Source of the DNA: Bacillota bacterium
GTDB lineage: Bacteria > Bacillota > Clostridia > Christensenellales > Aristaeellaceae
Length of the DNA: 64,000 nt
Direction of reading: 5' to 3'
Assembly (NCBI GenBank): GCA_023416655.1
Contig: JAEZHK010000013.1
Coordinates: 1 to 64,000, forward strand
The notes under the pieces were generated by a model. It was not told where the DNA came from and did no database searches. It was given only the letters and a program-made list of their open reading frames with translations. Position numbers and translations under genes: made by a program. Shown one piece after another: positions 47,438-55,608 of the stretch (the stretch's first letter is position 1; each line of letters starts with the position of its first letter).

Positions 47438-49366
47438 TCACGTATTATACGAAACCCGTTCGATAATCTGATCCTGATACCCCTTGTCCAACTGCACGAA
47501 GTGGCCGCTCCAGCCCCATACCCTGACGATGAGGTTGCGGTGCGCGTCCGGGTGCTGCTGCGCGTCCAGCATCTGCTCTCGGGAGACGGCGTTCAGCTGC
47601 AGCTGATGCCCGCCCATCCGGATGAACGCCTGCACCAGTTGGGCGACCTTCGTGACGCCCTCCGGGTGCTTGAACACGGTGTCATGCAGTTCCAGCGTCA
47701 GCGGCCCGCCGTTCATGACGCGCTTCAGCCCGGGCCTCGCCATCGCGGAAATGACCGAGAGCGGCCCCGCGTCCCGCAGCGTCAGTGACGGCGAGAAGTT
47801 CGCGGACAGCGGCTCACCAGCCTTTCTGCCGTCGGCGGTCGCGCCCAACTCTTTCGAGTGCCACAGGTAGTACATGGCGGAGCCGGTGCCCGCGCGCACG
47901 CGCCCGCCACGCTCGTTCCGTAGCGGCTGCAGCGCGTCGGCAAACTCGTCCAGCAGCCGGTCGGCGATCCCCTCGCATTCCTCGTCCCTTCCCAGCTTGG
48001 GGCCGTCCTCCCGGAGCAGCCGCCCAAGGCCGGGATTTCCTTCAAAGTTCGAGTCCAGCGCCTCAAGCAGCGCCTTCGGCGCAATGGTCTTCTCGTCGAA
48101 CACATACCGCTTGACGGCGGCCAGCTGGTCCACCGCGGTGGCGAAGCCCGTGCCGTGGAAGCCGTAGTTATTGTACTTCGCGCCCTCGCTCACGTCGTGG
48201 GTCACGTCGCTCATGAGGACCGTCTGGTAAGGCGCGGGCTCCATAAAGAGCGGCAAAAGCCCCTTCATCGTCTTTTCCGCGTCCGCCCGGATGGCCTTAA
48301 GCACCTTCCCCTCCAGCGCCTCGTAGCTGGACACGTCCGTCAGGTTCTCGCGGATCACCTCATGCGCCACGCCCGCCAGCGATACCGCGCCGATGTTGGG
48401 GATGTCCATGGCCACGCCGGGGATGATGAACTCCCAGCAAGCGGCGACCACGTAATTGCGCGCGTCCTCCAGCGCATAACCCATGTCGACCAGCGCCGGA
48501 ATGACCACGTCGTCGTTGGCGTACTGCGGGAAGCCCAGACCCTGCCGGGTGAGCTGCGTGCCCAGCTCGTACAGTTCCAGCGGTGTATCCTTGTTCACCC
48601 GCAGGTTGATCTTGGGGTCGATGCGCTTGTTGGCGAGGCTCGCCTTCAGGCAGATGGTCGTCAGCGGGTTAACGGCGCTCTTTCCGTCTTTATCGCAGCC
48701 GCCCAGCATCATGCTCTGGCCGTTGTCGCCGCGCTGCATGCCGATGTACAGGTCGCTGTCCCGGTTGAAGGACAGGAAGAACTCGCTGGTAAGCTCCAGA
48801 GCTTCCGCCTCGGTCATGCCCTTCTCCATGTCGGCCTTCAAAAACGGCCACATGTACTGGTCAAACCGCCCGACCGTGTTGTGGTAGACGTTTGACGCCC
48901 ACAGCGAGAAGTGCAGGATGCGGAACACGTTCAGCGCCTCAAGATACCCCTTCGCGCCCGTCCGGATGGCGCGGGAAAGCGCCGGGTCCTCATACCGGTC
49001 GGCGTAGGCCAGCACCGCGTCGATCGCCGTCCGCCCCTCGGGCGTGGTCAGGGCGCGCCGGGGCAGAAGGCCATGGTTCAAAACACCCTCCCAGTCGGAG
49101 GAGATGTTGCACACCCGGCCCTGCTCATGCACGTGGTGCCCGGCCGTAAGCTTTTCCTTTTCGCCCGGCGCGTAGATGTCGGGGAACGACTGGATCGTCC
49201 GCCAGGCGTAAACGCGCTCGCCGGGGCTCTTCACGATCCGCTCATGTTCCAAAAAGAGCTGGAGCCTCCGCGCCGCCCGCTGATTCAGGCTCAGTTTGGG
49301 GTTCTGGATTTCCCGTTCGATGGTTGCTTTTTCTTCCGGATACAATTCTCTCCATTGCTCGTTCAT
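47438..49366 (-). CDS. Glycyl radical enzyme of unassigned type (PFL/dehydratase superfamily)
   Basis: This 642-residue member of the pyruvate formate-lyase superfamily is shorter than known lyases and dehydratases (about 740-850). The catalytic thiyl Cys is about 310 in VVAACWEFIIPG with Glu two residues later, the C-x-E layout of dehydratase-type enzymes, but with Trp between. The radical Gly is about 618 in LIVRVWGWSGHFVQLDKGYQ, where most families have RV-x-GY. It overlaps its activase (ATGA) and follows a ribose-type importer, so a sugar or polyol substrate is suggested. Not matched to PFL (no Cys-Cys), choline lyase or glycerol dehydratase. Confidence 0.88.
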   Translation of the reverse strand: MNEQWRELYPEEKATIEREIQNPKLSLNQRAARRLQLFLEHERIVKSPGERVYAWRTIQSFPDIYAPGEKEKLTAGHHVHEQGRVCNISSDWEGVLNHGLLPRRALTTPEGRTAIDAVLAYADRYEDPALSRAIRTGAKGYLEALNVFRILHFSLWASNVYHNTVGRFDQYMWPFLKADMEKGMTEAEALELTSEFFLSFNRDSDLYIGMQRGDNGQSMMLGGCDKDGKSAVNPLTTICLKASLANKRIDPKINLRVNKDTPLELYELGTQLTRQGLGFPQYANDDVVIPALVDMGYALEDARNYVVAACWEFIIPGVAMDIPNIGAVSLAGVAHEVIRENLTDVSSYEALEGKVLKAIRADAEKTMKGLLPLFMEPAPYQTVLMSDVTHDVSEGAKYNNYGFHGTGFATAVDQLAAVKRYVFDEKTIAPKALLEALDSNFEGNPGLGRLLREDGPKLGRDEECEGIADRLLDEFADALQPLRNERGGRVRAGTGSAMYYLWHSKELGATADGRKAGEPLSANFSPSLTLRDAGPLSVISAMARPGLKRVMNGGPLTLELHDTVFKHPEGVTKVAQLVQAFIRMGGHQLQLNAVSREQMLDAQQHPDAHRNLIVRVWGWSGHFVQLDKGYQDQIIERVSYNT

Positions 49367-50211
49367 AGCGTGACGACCTCCATGCCGCGTTCGACGAAAG
49401 GTTGGGTATAGTGATTGACCGTCCGGTCTTCGGGGAATCCGGGAACAAACGGCAGGCCCAGCTGGCCGTACTTCGCGCCGGCGGCGCGGTTGTAGCCCAT
49501 CAGTTCCACCCGTTCGAGGGCCTTCGCGCCTTCGAGCAGCCGCGCCGTGGCGGTAAGGTTTTCCTCCGTGTCCGTGACCCCGGGGATCAGCGGCACCCGG
49601 GCGCGGAATGGGATTTCCATCTCTATCAGTCGGGCGAGGTTTTTGAGGATCAGGCGGTTGTCGGCGCCGGTCCACGCTTTGTGCGCGTCCGGGTCCACGA
49701 GCTTGATATCCATCAGCACCAGATCCATCGCCAAAATAACGCGCTCAAACACGGCTGAATCGGCGTAACCGGAAGTTTCAATGGCGGCGTGGAGGCTCGA
49801 TAGAAGTCCCCGCGTCTCCACCACGAAGTCAGGCTGCATCAGCGCCTCGCCGCCGGAGAACGTCACGCCCCCGCCGCTCATCTGAAGCGCCTTCGCGTTT
49901 TTGAGGATGCGCTTTGCAACTTCTTCCGGCGCCATCTCCCGCCCGGCGATCCGGAGCGCGCCCCGGGGGCAAACGCTCACGCACGCCCCACAAGCGACGC
50001 AGCCGTCCCTGTGCTCGCAAACCGCCTCACACGCGCCGCACTGAACGCACAGGTCGCGGCTTTTGAGCCGCTGCGGAGCCATGCAAAAGCTCTCCGGGTT
50101 GTGGCACCACCGGCAACGCAGCGGGCAGCCCTTTAAAAAGATCACGCTTCGGATGCCCGGCCCGTCGTAAACCGCGAACTCCTCGATGTCAAACACAATG
50201 CCCTTGGTCAT
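49363..50211 (-). CDS. Glycyl radical enzyme activase (radical SAM)
   Basis: This 282-residue radical-SAM enzyme generates the glycyl radical on its partner. The SAM cluster motif is CPLRCRWC (Cys about 29, 33, 36), preceded by FAVYDGPGIRSVIFLKG. A two-cluster ferredoxin insert follows (CVQCGACEAVC and CVACGACVSVC), as in activases of dehydratase-type enzymes rather than PflA. GGGVTFSGGEALMQ is the GGE SAM-binding motif. It is encoded between the importer ATPase and the enzyme, four bases from the former and overlapping the latter. Confidence 0.94.
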   Translation of the reverse strand: MTKGIVFDIEEFAVYDGPGIRSVIFLKGCPLRCRWCHNPESFCMAPQRLKSRDLCVQCGACEAVCEHRDGCVACGACVSVCPRGALRIAGREMAPEEVAKRILKNAKALQMSGGGVTFSGGEALMQPDFVVETRGLLSSLHAAIETSGYADSAVFERVILAMDLVLMDIKLVDPDAHKAWTGADNRLILKNLARLIEMEIPFRARVPLIPGVTDTEENLTATARLLEGAKALERVELMGYNRAAGAKYGQLGLPFVPGFPEDRTVNHYTQPFVERGMEVVTL

Positions 50212-50214
50212 TTC

Positions 50215-51735
50215 TCATTGCTTCCCAATCGTGTATTTCAGGATATGCTCCTGGTTCATGTCTTCCTTCCGGTCGATCTCCGCCGCGATGCCGCCGTCCC
50301 GCATCACATAGATGCGGTCGGACATGCCGATCAGCTCCGGCATGTCGGAGGAGATCATCATGACCGCCACGCCGCTCCCCGCGATCTCGTCCATCATGCG
50401 GTAGATCTGCATCTTCGCACCCACGTCGATGCCGCGGGTCGGCTCGTCCAGGATCAATAGTTTCGGCTTTGCGATCAGGCACTTGCCCAGCACCACCTTC
50501 TGCTGGTTGCCACCCGACAGCGTGCGGGTCATCTGCCCCACGGACGAGCATACGATGTCCAGCTGCTCGCCCATCGAGCATGCGAGCTTCCGCTCGGACG
50601 CGCCGAACATGAAAAACCGCCTGAACAGCTTAAAGAGCGACGCCAGCGTCAGGTTCTCCGCGATCGACATGTCCAGGATCAGGCCCTCGCCCTTGCGGTC
50701 CTCCGTCAGGTACACGAGGCCCTTCCGGACGAGCGCGGTGGGGCTGGGCTTTGATACACGCCTGCCGAGGTAGCGGATCTCGCCGCCGTGGAACCGCCGG
50801 TAGCCGAAGACGGACTTCGCCAGCTCCGTCCTGCCCGCGCCCACCAGACCCCCCAGGCCCACGATCTCGCCCGCCCGCACGGAAATCGAAATCGGCTTCG
50901 TGCCCGGCTCGAGCCGGAGGTTTTTGACCTCCAATACCACGTCGCTGCCCGGCACGTGTTTGTTCGTGTACATGTCGCCCAGCGCCCGGCCGACCATCAT
51001 GCGCACGATCCTGTCGGTCTGAAACTCCTCGCGTTCCAACGTGCCGATAGACTTTCCGTCCCGGAGCACGCTCAGCCGGTCGCCAATCTCATCAAACTCC
51101 TCCAGCCGGTGCGAGATGTAGATGATGGCCACGCCGCTCGCGCGAAGCTTTTTGATCAGCGCGAACAGGATGTCGATCTCGTTTCGCGTCAGGGACGAGG
51201 TCGGCTCGTCCATGATGATGATTCGACAATTCTTCGAAAGCACCTTCACGATCTCCACCAATTGCTGCTGCGCGGTGGAGAGGTTCCGGACCAGCGCCGC
51301 CGGGTCGATGTCGATGCCCATATCCCCCAAGAGGCACCGGGCGCGTTCACGCATCGCGCCCGCGTCCTTGAGGAAGCCCGCCTTGATTTCGCGCCCCATA
51401 AAAATGTTGTCCGCCACCGAAAGGTTGCCGCACAGGTTCAGCTCCTGATGGATGAAGCCGATCCCGAGCGCCTGCGCCTCGCGCGGGTTCTTCGGGGAGA
51501 CGGGCGACCCATCCAGCACCATCTGCCCCTCGTCGGGCGGGATGATGCCACCCAGCACCTTCATCAGCGTACTCTTCCCCGCGCCGTTCTCGCCCACCAG
51601 GATGTGCACCTCGCCCTTTTTCAGGTCAAAGTCCACCCTGTCCAGGATCTTCACCGTGGTGCCCCGAAGCGCCACGCCATAGCTGTCAAAGATGTACTTG
51701 GAGATGCCCTTCATCTCGAGGATCGTGTCGTTCAT
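50215..51735 (-). CDS. Ribose-type sugar ABC transporter ATPase (two-domain)
   Basis: This 506-residue RbsA/MglA-type ATPase has two nucleotide-binding domains. Domain 1 has Walker A GENGAGKST, signature-like LSTAQQQLVEI and Walker B IIIMDEPTSSL. Domain 2 has a degenerate loop LGGLVGAGRTEL, LSGGNQQKVVLGKCL and LLILDEPTRGID. It powers the two permeases encoded just upstream. Substrate is unknown; related importers carry ribose, galactose, autoinducer-2 or polyols. Confidence 0.95.
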   Translation of the reverse strand: MNDTILEMKGISKYIFDSYGVALRGTTVKILDRVDFDLKKGEVHILVGENGAGKSTLMKVLGGIIPPDEGQMVLDGSPVSPKNPREAQALGIGFIHQELNLCGNLSVADNIFMGREIKAGFLKDAGAMRERARCLLGDMGIDIDPAALVRNLSTAQQQLVEIVKVLSKNCRIIIMDEPTSSLTRNEIDILFALIKKLRASGVAIIYISHRLEEFDEIGDRLSVLRDGKSIGTLEREEFQTDRIVRMMVGRALGDMYTNKHVPGSDVVLEVKNLRLEPGTKPISISVRAGEIVGLGGLVGAGRTELAKSVFGYRRFHGGEIRYLGRRVSKPSPTALVRKGLVYLTEDRKGEGLILDMSIAENLTLASLFKLFRRFFMFGASERKLACSMGEQLDIVCSSVGQMTRTLSGGNQQKVVLGKCLIAKPKLLILDEPTRGIDVGAKMQIYRMMDEIAGSGVAVMMISSDMPELIGMSDRIYVMRDGGIAAEIDRKEDMNQEHILKYTIGKQ

Positions 51736-51792
51736 GGTAAGAGCGCCCCTCTCCAGGCAAACGATGTTGAATGAGGTGGTGGAATGGCGAGG

Positions 51793-51880
51793 CGATTTTC
51801 TGTCCCCACAAGGAGCCGGAAGGGAGCCGTAGTGGAGCTACGGTGACCGGACGAGCGACACAGTGGGGGCGGAAAAGCGA
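51793..51880. repeat. Intergenic hairpin repeat, family R5 copy b
   Basis: A long imperfect inverted repeat (TCCCCAC...GTGGGGG; CCGTAG-TGGAG-CTACGG at the tip) lies between permease and ATPase genes. It aligns with 2443-2525. It fills most of the 180-base gap inside the operon and may be an mRNA processing or stability element. Confidence 0.6.
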
Positions 51881-51915
51881 CCGTCAGGCCTGCCGCCGAA
51901 TCAATCAGCGGTTGC

Positions 51916-52938
51916 CTACAGCTTCCGGTTCTTGACGACTTCCAGGATGATCGCGAGCAGGATGACCACGCCCATCGCGGGCTGGTACAGGTAGTAGTTG
52001 ACGCCCAGGAGGTTGATGCCGTTCTCCAGCGTCTTTGTGATCAGTACGCCGAACACGCAGTTGATCACGCTGGACACGCCGCCGAACAGGCTCGTCCCGC
52101 CGACCACCGCGGAGGTGACGATCTCAAACGTATAGTTGGCTCCGCCCAAATTCGACTGCGCGCAGTTGACACGGATGGTGAGCAGCACCGACGCCAGCGC
52201 CACCAGCATCGAGCACAGCACGTAGGTCGTAACGTGCAGCCGCGCGGTATTGATGCCGCTGAGCCGGGCGGTCGCCGGGTTGAAGCCGAAGGCGGAAAGC
52301 TCTCGCCCGTAGGTGGAGTGGTGGCGGATCAGCCACATGACGATCAGCACGAGAATCGCTACGTACAGGTAGGACGGCAGGTGTAAAATCTGCGTCAGCG
52401 CCTCGTTCCCGGCATGCGCGCCCGGCAGATTCTCCGCCAGGCCCGCGAAAGGCCTCGTCGTGCCGAAGGCCAAGAGGTCCTCCGGCAGCTGGTAGTACGC
52501 GTCGCCTTTCCCAACGATCTGCGCCACGCCATAGAGCATGTACCCGGAGCCGAGCGTCGCGATGAACGGCGGCACCTTCATGTACTGGATGATGAGGCCG
52601 TTGACCAGGCCCACCGAAGCGCCGATCAGAAGCGTCAGCGGGATGGCCTGCCACGCGGGCATGCCCAGCTTCTTGGCCATGATGCCCAGCATCACCGAAC
52701 AAAGCCCCAGCGTGTAGCCCAGCGAAAGGTCGATGCCGCCGGTGGTCAAAACCAGCATCATGCCCATGACCGCGACCAGCGGCACCGCCGCCTGCTTGAC
52801 CACCGTCAGGATGTTCCTGACCGTAAAGAAGTTTCCGATAAAGGCCACCGCGCACAGGAAGATCACGAGGAAGATCAATATGCTCCCGTGCGCCTTGGCA
52901 AAGGCGGTGAACCCGTCCCTTTTTACTGCTTTCTGCAT
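51916..52938 (-). CDS. Ribose-type sugar ABC transporter permease (second)
   Basis: This 340-residue RbsC-type permease has eight to ten helices. Typical stretches are MGMMLVLTTGGIDLSLGYTL, MKVPPFIATLGSGYMLYGVA, GFNPATARLSGINTARLHVT and SAVVGGTSLFGGVSSVINCV. It is preceded by AAGGGGGCG. It differs clearly from the permease upstream, so the pair probably forms a heterodimer. Confidence 0.93.
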   Translation of the reverse strand: MQKAVKRDGFTAFAKAHGSILIFLVIFLCAVAFIGNFFTVRNILTVVKQAAVPLVAVMGMMLVLTTGGIDLSLGYTLGLCSVMLGIMAKKLGMPAWQAIPLTLLIGASVGLVNGLIIQYMKVPPFIATLGSGYMLYGVAQIVGKGDAYYQLPEDLLAFGTTRPFAGLAENLPGAHAGNEALTQILHLPSYLYVAILVLIVMWLIRHHSTYGRELSAFGFNPATARLSGINTARLHVTTYVLCSMLVALASVLLTIRVNCAQSNLGGANYTFEIVTSAVVGGTSLFGGVSSVINCVFGVLITKTLENGINLLGVNYYLYQPAMGVVILLAIILEVVKNRKL

Positions 52939-52950
52939 GCCGGCGCCCCC

Positions 52951-53934
52951 TTACTTGGTCTCCCCGGCCCGCTCGGCCGGGGAAAACTGTGCGGTCCTCA
53001 TCTCGCGGCGCGCCTTCAAAAGCATCGAGAAGGCCACGACAAGGATGATGATGACGCCGACCAGGATGTTCTGGTAGAACGAGTTGACGCTCAGGAGGTT
53101 TAGGATATTCCGGATGGAGCCGATGATCAGTGCGCCCACCATGCTCATCCCCACCTTGCCCTCGCCGCCCATCATGCTCACGCCGCCGATGATGCAGGCG
53201 GCGATGGCGTCCAGCTGGTACGGCTCGCCCTGCGTGGGGTGGGCGGTGTCGAGCTGCGCGGCCAAGAGGATGCCTGCCGCGGCGGAACAGAAACCGGACG
53301 CGGTGAACACGAACATCTTGATCTTCGCGGTGTCGATGCCCACGTTTTTAAGCACCTGCTCGTTGCCGCCGAGGCCGTAGATGCGCGTGCCGATGGGGAG
53401 AAACGTGGTCACAAAGATGCCCGCCAGCACAAAGAGCACCATCAGGTAGTCGGAGTAAGGCACGCCCAGAAACGCCCCGTTGCCGATTTCGACAAAAACC
53501 TCCGGGAATCCGCCGAAGGAGCGACCGCCGTTGAACAAAAACGCCGCGCCCTGCGTGATCTGGCCCACCACCAGCGTGGCGATGAACGCGGGCACCTCCA
53601 GGTATGCGTTCAGCGCGCCGGACACCGCGCCGATTCCAAGGCCCGCCAGAAGCGCCGCCAGGATCGCCACCGGCACGGGCACGCCGCTCACCAGCAGAAG
53701 CCCCGCGATCATGCCGCAGAAGGTGACGTTTCCGCCCACCGAAAGGTCAATGCCCTTGATGACAATGACCATCGTCACACCCACCGCGCAGATGGCGATG
53801 ATGGAGCACTGGCGCACCACATTCAGAAGGTTCTGAAACGTCAAAAAGTTGGGCACAAACGAGCCCGCGATCACAAACAGCGCGGCGTACAGCGCCGCGA
53901 GCAGCCATTTCCGGGTTTTGACGGGGATCTTCAA
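52951..53934 (-). CDS. Ribose-type sugar ABC transporter permease (first)
   Basis: This RbsC-type permease of about 327 residues has KWLLAALYAALFVIAGSFVP, VTMVIVIKGIDLSVGGNVTF, EVPAFIATLVVGQITQGAAF, YGLGGNEQVLKNVGIDTAKI and IGGVSMMGGEGKVGMSMVGA. A TTG start is preferred because TGAGGTG lies nine bases upstream; a GTG four codons earlier has no site. It lies 12 bases before the second permease. Confidence 0.92.
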   Translation of the reverse strand: MKIPVKTRKWLLAALYAALFVIAGSFVPNFLTFQNLLNVVRQCSIIAICAVGVTMVIVIKGIDLSVGGNVTFCGMIAGLLLVSGVPVPVAILAALLAGLGIGAVSGALNAYLEVPAFIATLVVGQITQGAAFLFNGGRSFGGFPEVFVEIGNGAFLGVPYSDYLMVLFVLAGIFVTTFLPIGTRIYGLGGNEQVLKNVGIDTAKIKMFVFTASGFCSAAAGILLAAQLDTAHPTQGEPYQLDAIAACIIGGVSMMGGEGKVGMSMVGALIIGSIRNILNLLSVNSFYQNILVGVIIILVVAFSMLLKARREMRTAQFSPAERAGETK

Positions 53935-54000
53935 TGTTATCGGCACCTCACTTGTGGCGGATGAAATCTGTTATACATCTTTCATCCGCGTTGGGAACGG

Positions 54001-54125
54001 CGCAGGCCCTTCAAGGCAAGCCTTGTGGCCGGGCCTGCGCGCGAATCGGTATAGGCAACCTGCGGCCGTGCATGCCGCCCTCCGGTTGCCTATAGTGGAT
54101 TGGGGCTTCGGCCCCAAACCCCGGG
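54001..54125. repeat. Repeat family R2 copy b
   Basis: Closely similar to 521-648, including GCAAGCCTTG-GGCCGGGCCTGCGCGCGAA and GCCCTCCGGTTGCCT. It lies inside the importer operon between the binding-protein and permease genes and is followed directly by an R4 copy. Confidence 0.75.
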
Positions 54126-54157
54126 AAGGGCGACGACGGGCGCTCTGCCTTGATCTT

Positions 54158-54250
54158 TTCACCCGAAAATGCCCGCTTGCGGGCATTTTCTTGGGGGTCC
54201 AGGGACACTGTCCCTGGCGGGGGTCCCGGGGGCAGAGCCCCCGGGCGTTC
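54158..54250. repeat. Repeat family R4 copy a
   Basis: Modules ACCCGAAAATG-CCCGC...GGGCATTTTC, GTCCAGGGACACTGTCCCTG and CCGGGGGCAGAGCCCCCGG are in series. The same plan with different stem sequences occurs at 56637-56760 (inverted) and 57814-57940. Confidence 0.75.
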
Positions 54251-54260
54251 TTCTCGTTCC

Positions 54261-55181
54261 TTAGCCGACGTTGGTGGCGTCGAAGATCTGGGTGCCCGCG
54301 TCGATGAACTTCTCCACGCTGTCGGTGGCGCCCGCGAAGGCCTTCTGGATGTACTCGACGCCCAGCGCGCCGATCTTATCCGGGAACTGCGCAACGGTGC
54401 CCAGCACGGAGCCGTCCTTGATCATGCCCTTGCCCGCGTCGCTGCCGTCAAAGGAGATGATCTTGACGCCGGTCAGGTCGTTGTTCTGAAGGGCCTGCAG
54501 GATGCCCGGCAGCATGTTGTCCGAGCAGCAGAAGATGCCCTGGATGTCGGCGTTCGCCTGGATCATGTTCTCGGTGACCTGCATCGCCTTGTCGACGACC
54601 CAGTCGCCCGGCTGCTCGTTGATGAGCTTGAGGCCGCTGCCTTCGATGCCGGCCTTGAAGCCGTCGGCGCGGTCGTCGCCCGCCTTGGAGCCGTTGGCGC
54701 CGCGGACGATGATCACGTTGCCCGCGCCTCCCAGCTCTTTCACCATCCGCTCGCCGGCGGACTTGCCGCCCGCCAGGTTGTCGGTGGAGATGAAGGTGAC
54801 GTACAGGTCTTCGTGGCCCGCCTCGATGCCCTGGTCGACCAGCACCACCGGGATGCCCGCGGCCTTGGCCTTCTCAAGCACCTGGATGTCGGCGTTGGAG
54901 TCCATGGGGTTGACGATCAGGCCGTCCACCTTCTGGTTGATCAGGTCTTCGATCTGGCTGACCTGGGTCGCGACGGCGGTCTGGGATTCGGCCAGGACGC
55001 CCACGAAGGTGTCGCCGTTTGCTTCCACGGCAGTCTTGATCGCGTCGTAAAGGCTCAGCTGGAACGCGTCGTTGGTGATGGTCTTGGTGCTGTAGCCGAT
55101 CTTCTTGCCCTCCGCGGAGACCGTCAGGCACAGGGACAGCGCGAGCAGGAGCACCAGGGACAGGATCCAGATTCGTTTCAT
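54261..55181 (-). CDS. Ribose-type sugar-binding protein of the ABC importer
   Basis: This 306-residue type I periplasmic-binding-fold protein has a signal peptide (RIWILSLVLLLALSLCLTVS-A) without a lipobox. It carries the two-lobed RbsB pattern: KKIGYSTKTITNDAFQLSLY, QIEDLINQKVDGLIVNPMDS, AAGIPVVLVDQG, RADGFKAGIEGSG, IFCCSDNMLPGILQALQNND and KIISFDGSDAG. AAGGAGGAATTG precedes the ATG. It is the first gene of the operon and is separated from the permeases by two repeat elements that could favour excess binding protein. Confidence 0.94.
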   Translation of the reverse strand: MKRIWILSLVLLLALSLCLTVSAEGKKIGYSTKTITNDAFQLSLYDAIKTAVEANGDTFVGVLAESQTAVATQVSQIEDLINQKVDGLIVNPMDSNADIQVLEKAKAAGIPVVLVDQGIEAGHEDLYVTFISTDNLAGGKSAGERMVKELGGAGNVIIVRGANGSKAGDDRADGFKAGIEGSGLKLINEQPGDWVVDKAMQVTENMIQANADIQGIFCCSDNMLPGILQALQNNDLTGVKIISFDGSDAGKGMIKDGSVLGTVAQFPDKIGALGVEYIQKAFAGATDSVEKFIDAGTQIFDATNVG

Positions 55182-55280
55182 GGGCAATTCCTCCTTGTGA
55201 TGTTGGGGTACATGATTGCGCGGGCCGCCGCGCAAATTCATCCGGTTTCAGGCGGGGCGTATGCCCCGGTTCCAGTGCAG

Positions 55281-55309
55281 AGTATAGCATAATATTATCG
55301 TTAATTCAA
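55281..55309 (-). promoter_or_regulatory. Promoter of the sugar importer / glycyl radical enzyme operon
   Basis: On the minus strand TTGAAT and TATACT are 17 bases apart. The spacer contains TTAACGATAA (55295-55304), the same 10-mer as one arm of the palindrome at 55476-55498, suggesting a repressor half-site. Confidence 0.7.
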
Positions 55310-55475
55310 TAGGATTCTTAATAATATGTTGAGTCCTTAATTTGATCCATTGGAAGTATTTTAGACATTTTTATCTCGATATGCGGATATAATATTCTTC
55401 GATTTTTTTGCGTATATAGTAGTAATTATACTCATAAGCTATCGTGTATGCTCAATACGAAATATTTTTAGAATA

Positions 55476-55498
55476 TTAGCGATAATGCTTATCGTTAA
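55476..55498. promoter_or_regulatory. LacI-type operator palindrome
   Basis: Arms TTAGCGATAA and TTATCGTTAA (nine of ten positions complementary) flank TGC. It lies in the 427-base AT-rich gap between the importer operon and the divergent LacI gene. The gap is otherwise free of genes and holds the promoters on both sides. Confidence 0.7.
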
Positions 55499-55539
55499 TA
55501 CTTGGCATGATTCAGGGCGGCGCTTCCGGCCTCAATTGT

Positions 55540-55567
55540 TTGACAAATCGTAAAATGCGGTTATAAT
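55540..55567 (+). promoter_or_regulatory. Promoter of the LacI-family regulator
   Basis: Perfect TTGACA and TATAAT separated by 16 bases, 41 bases before the start codon. Confidence 0.85.
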
Positions 55568-55608
55568 GGAAGGAAAGTCTCCAAAAGAAGGAGCTGCCGA
55601 GAGTAGAA

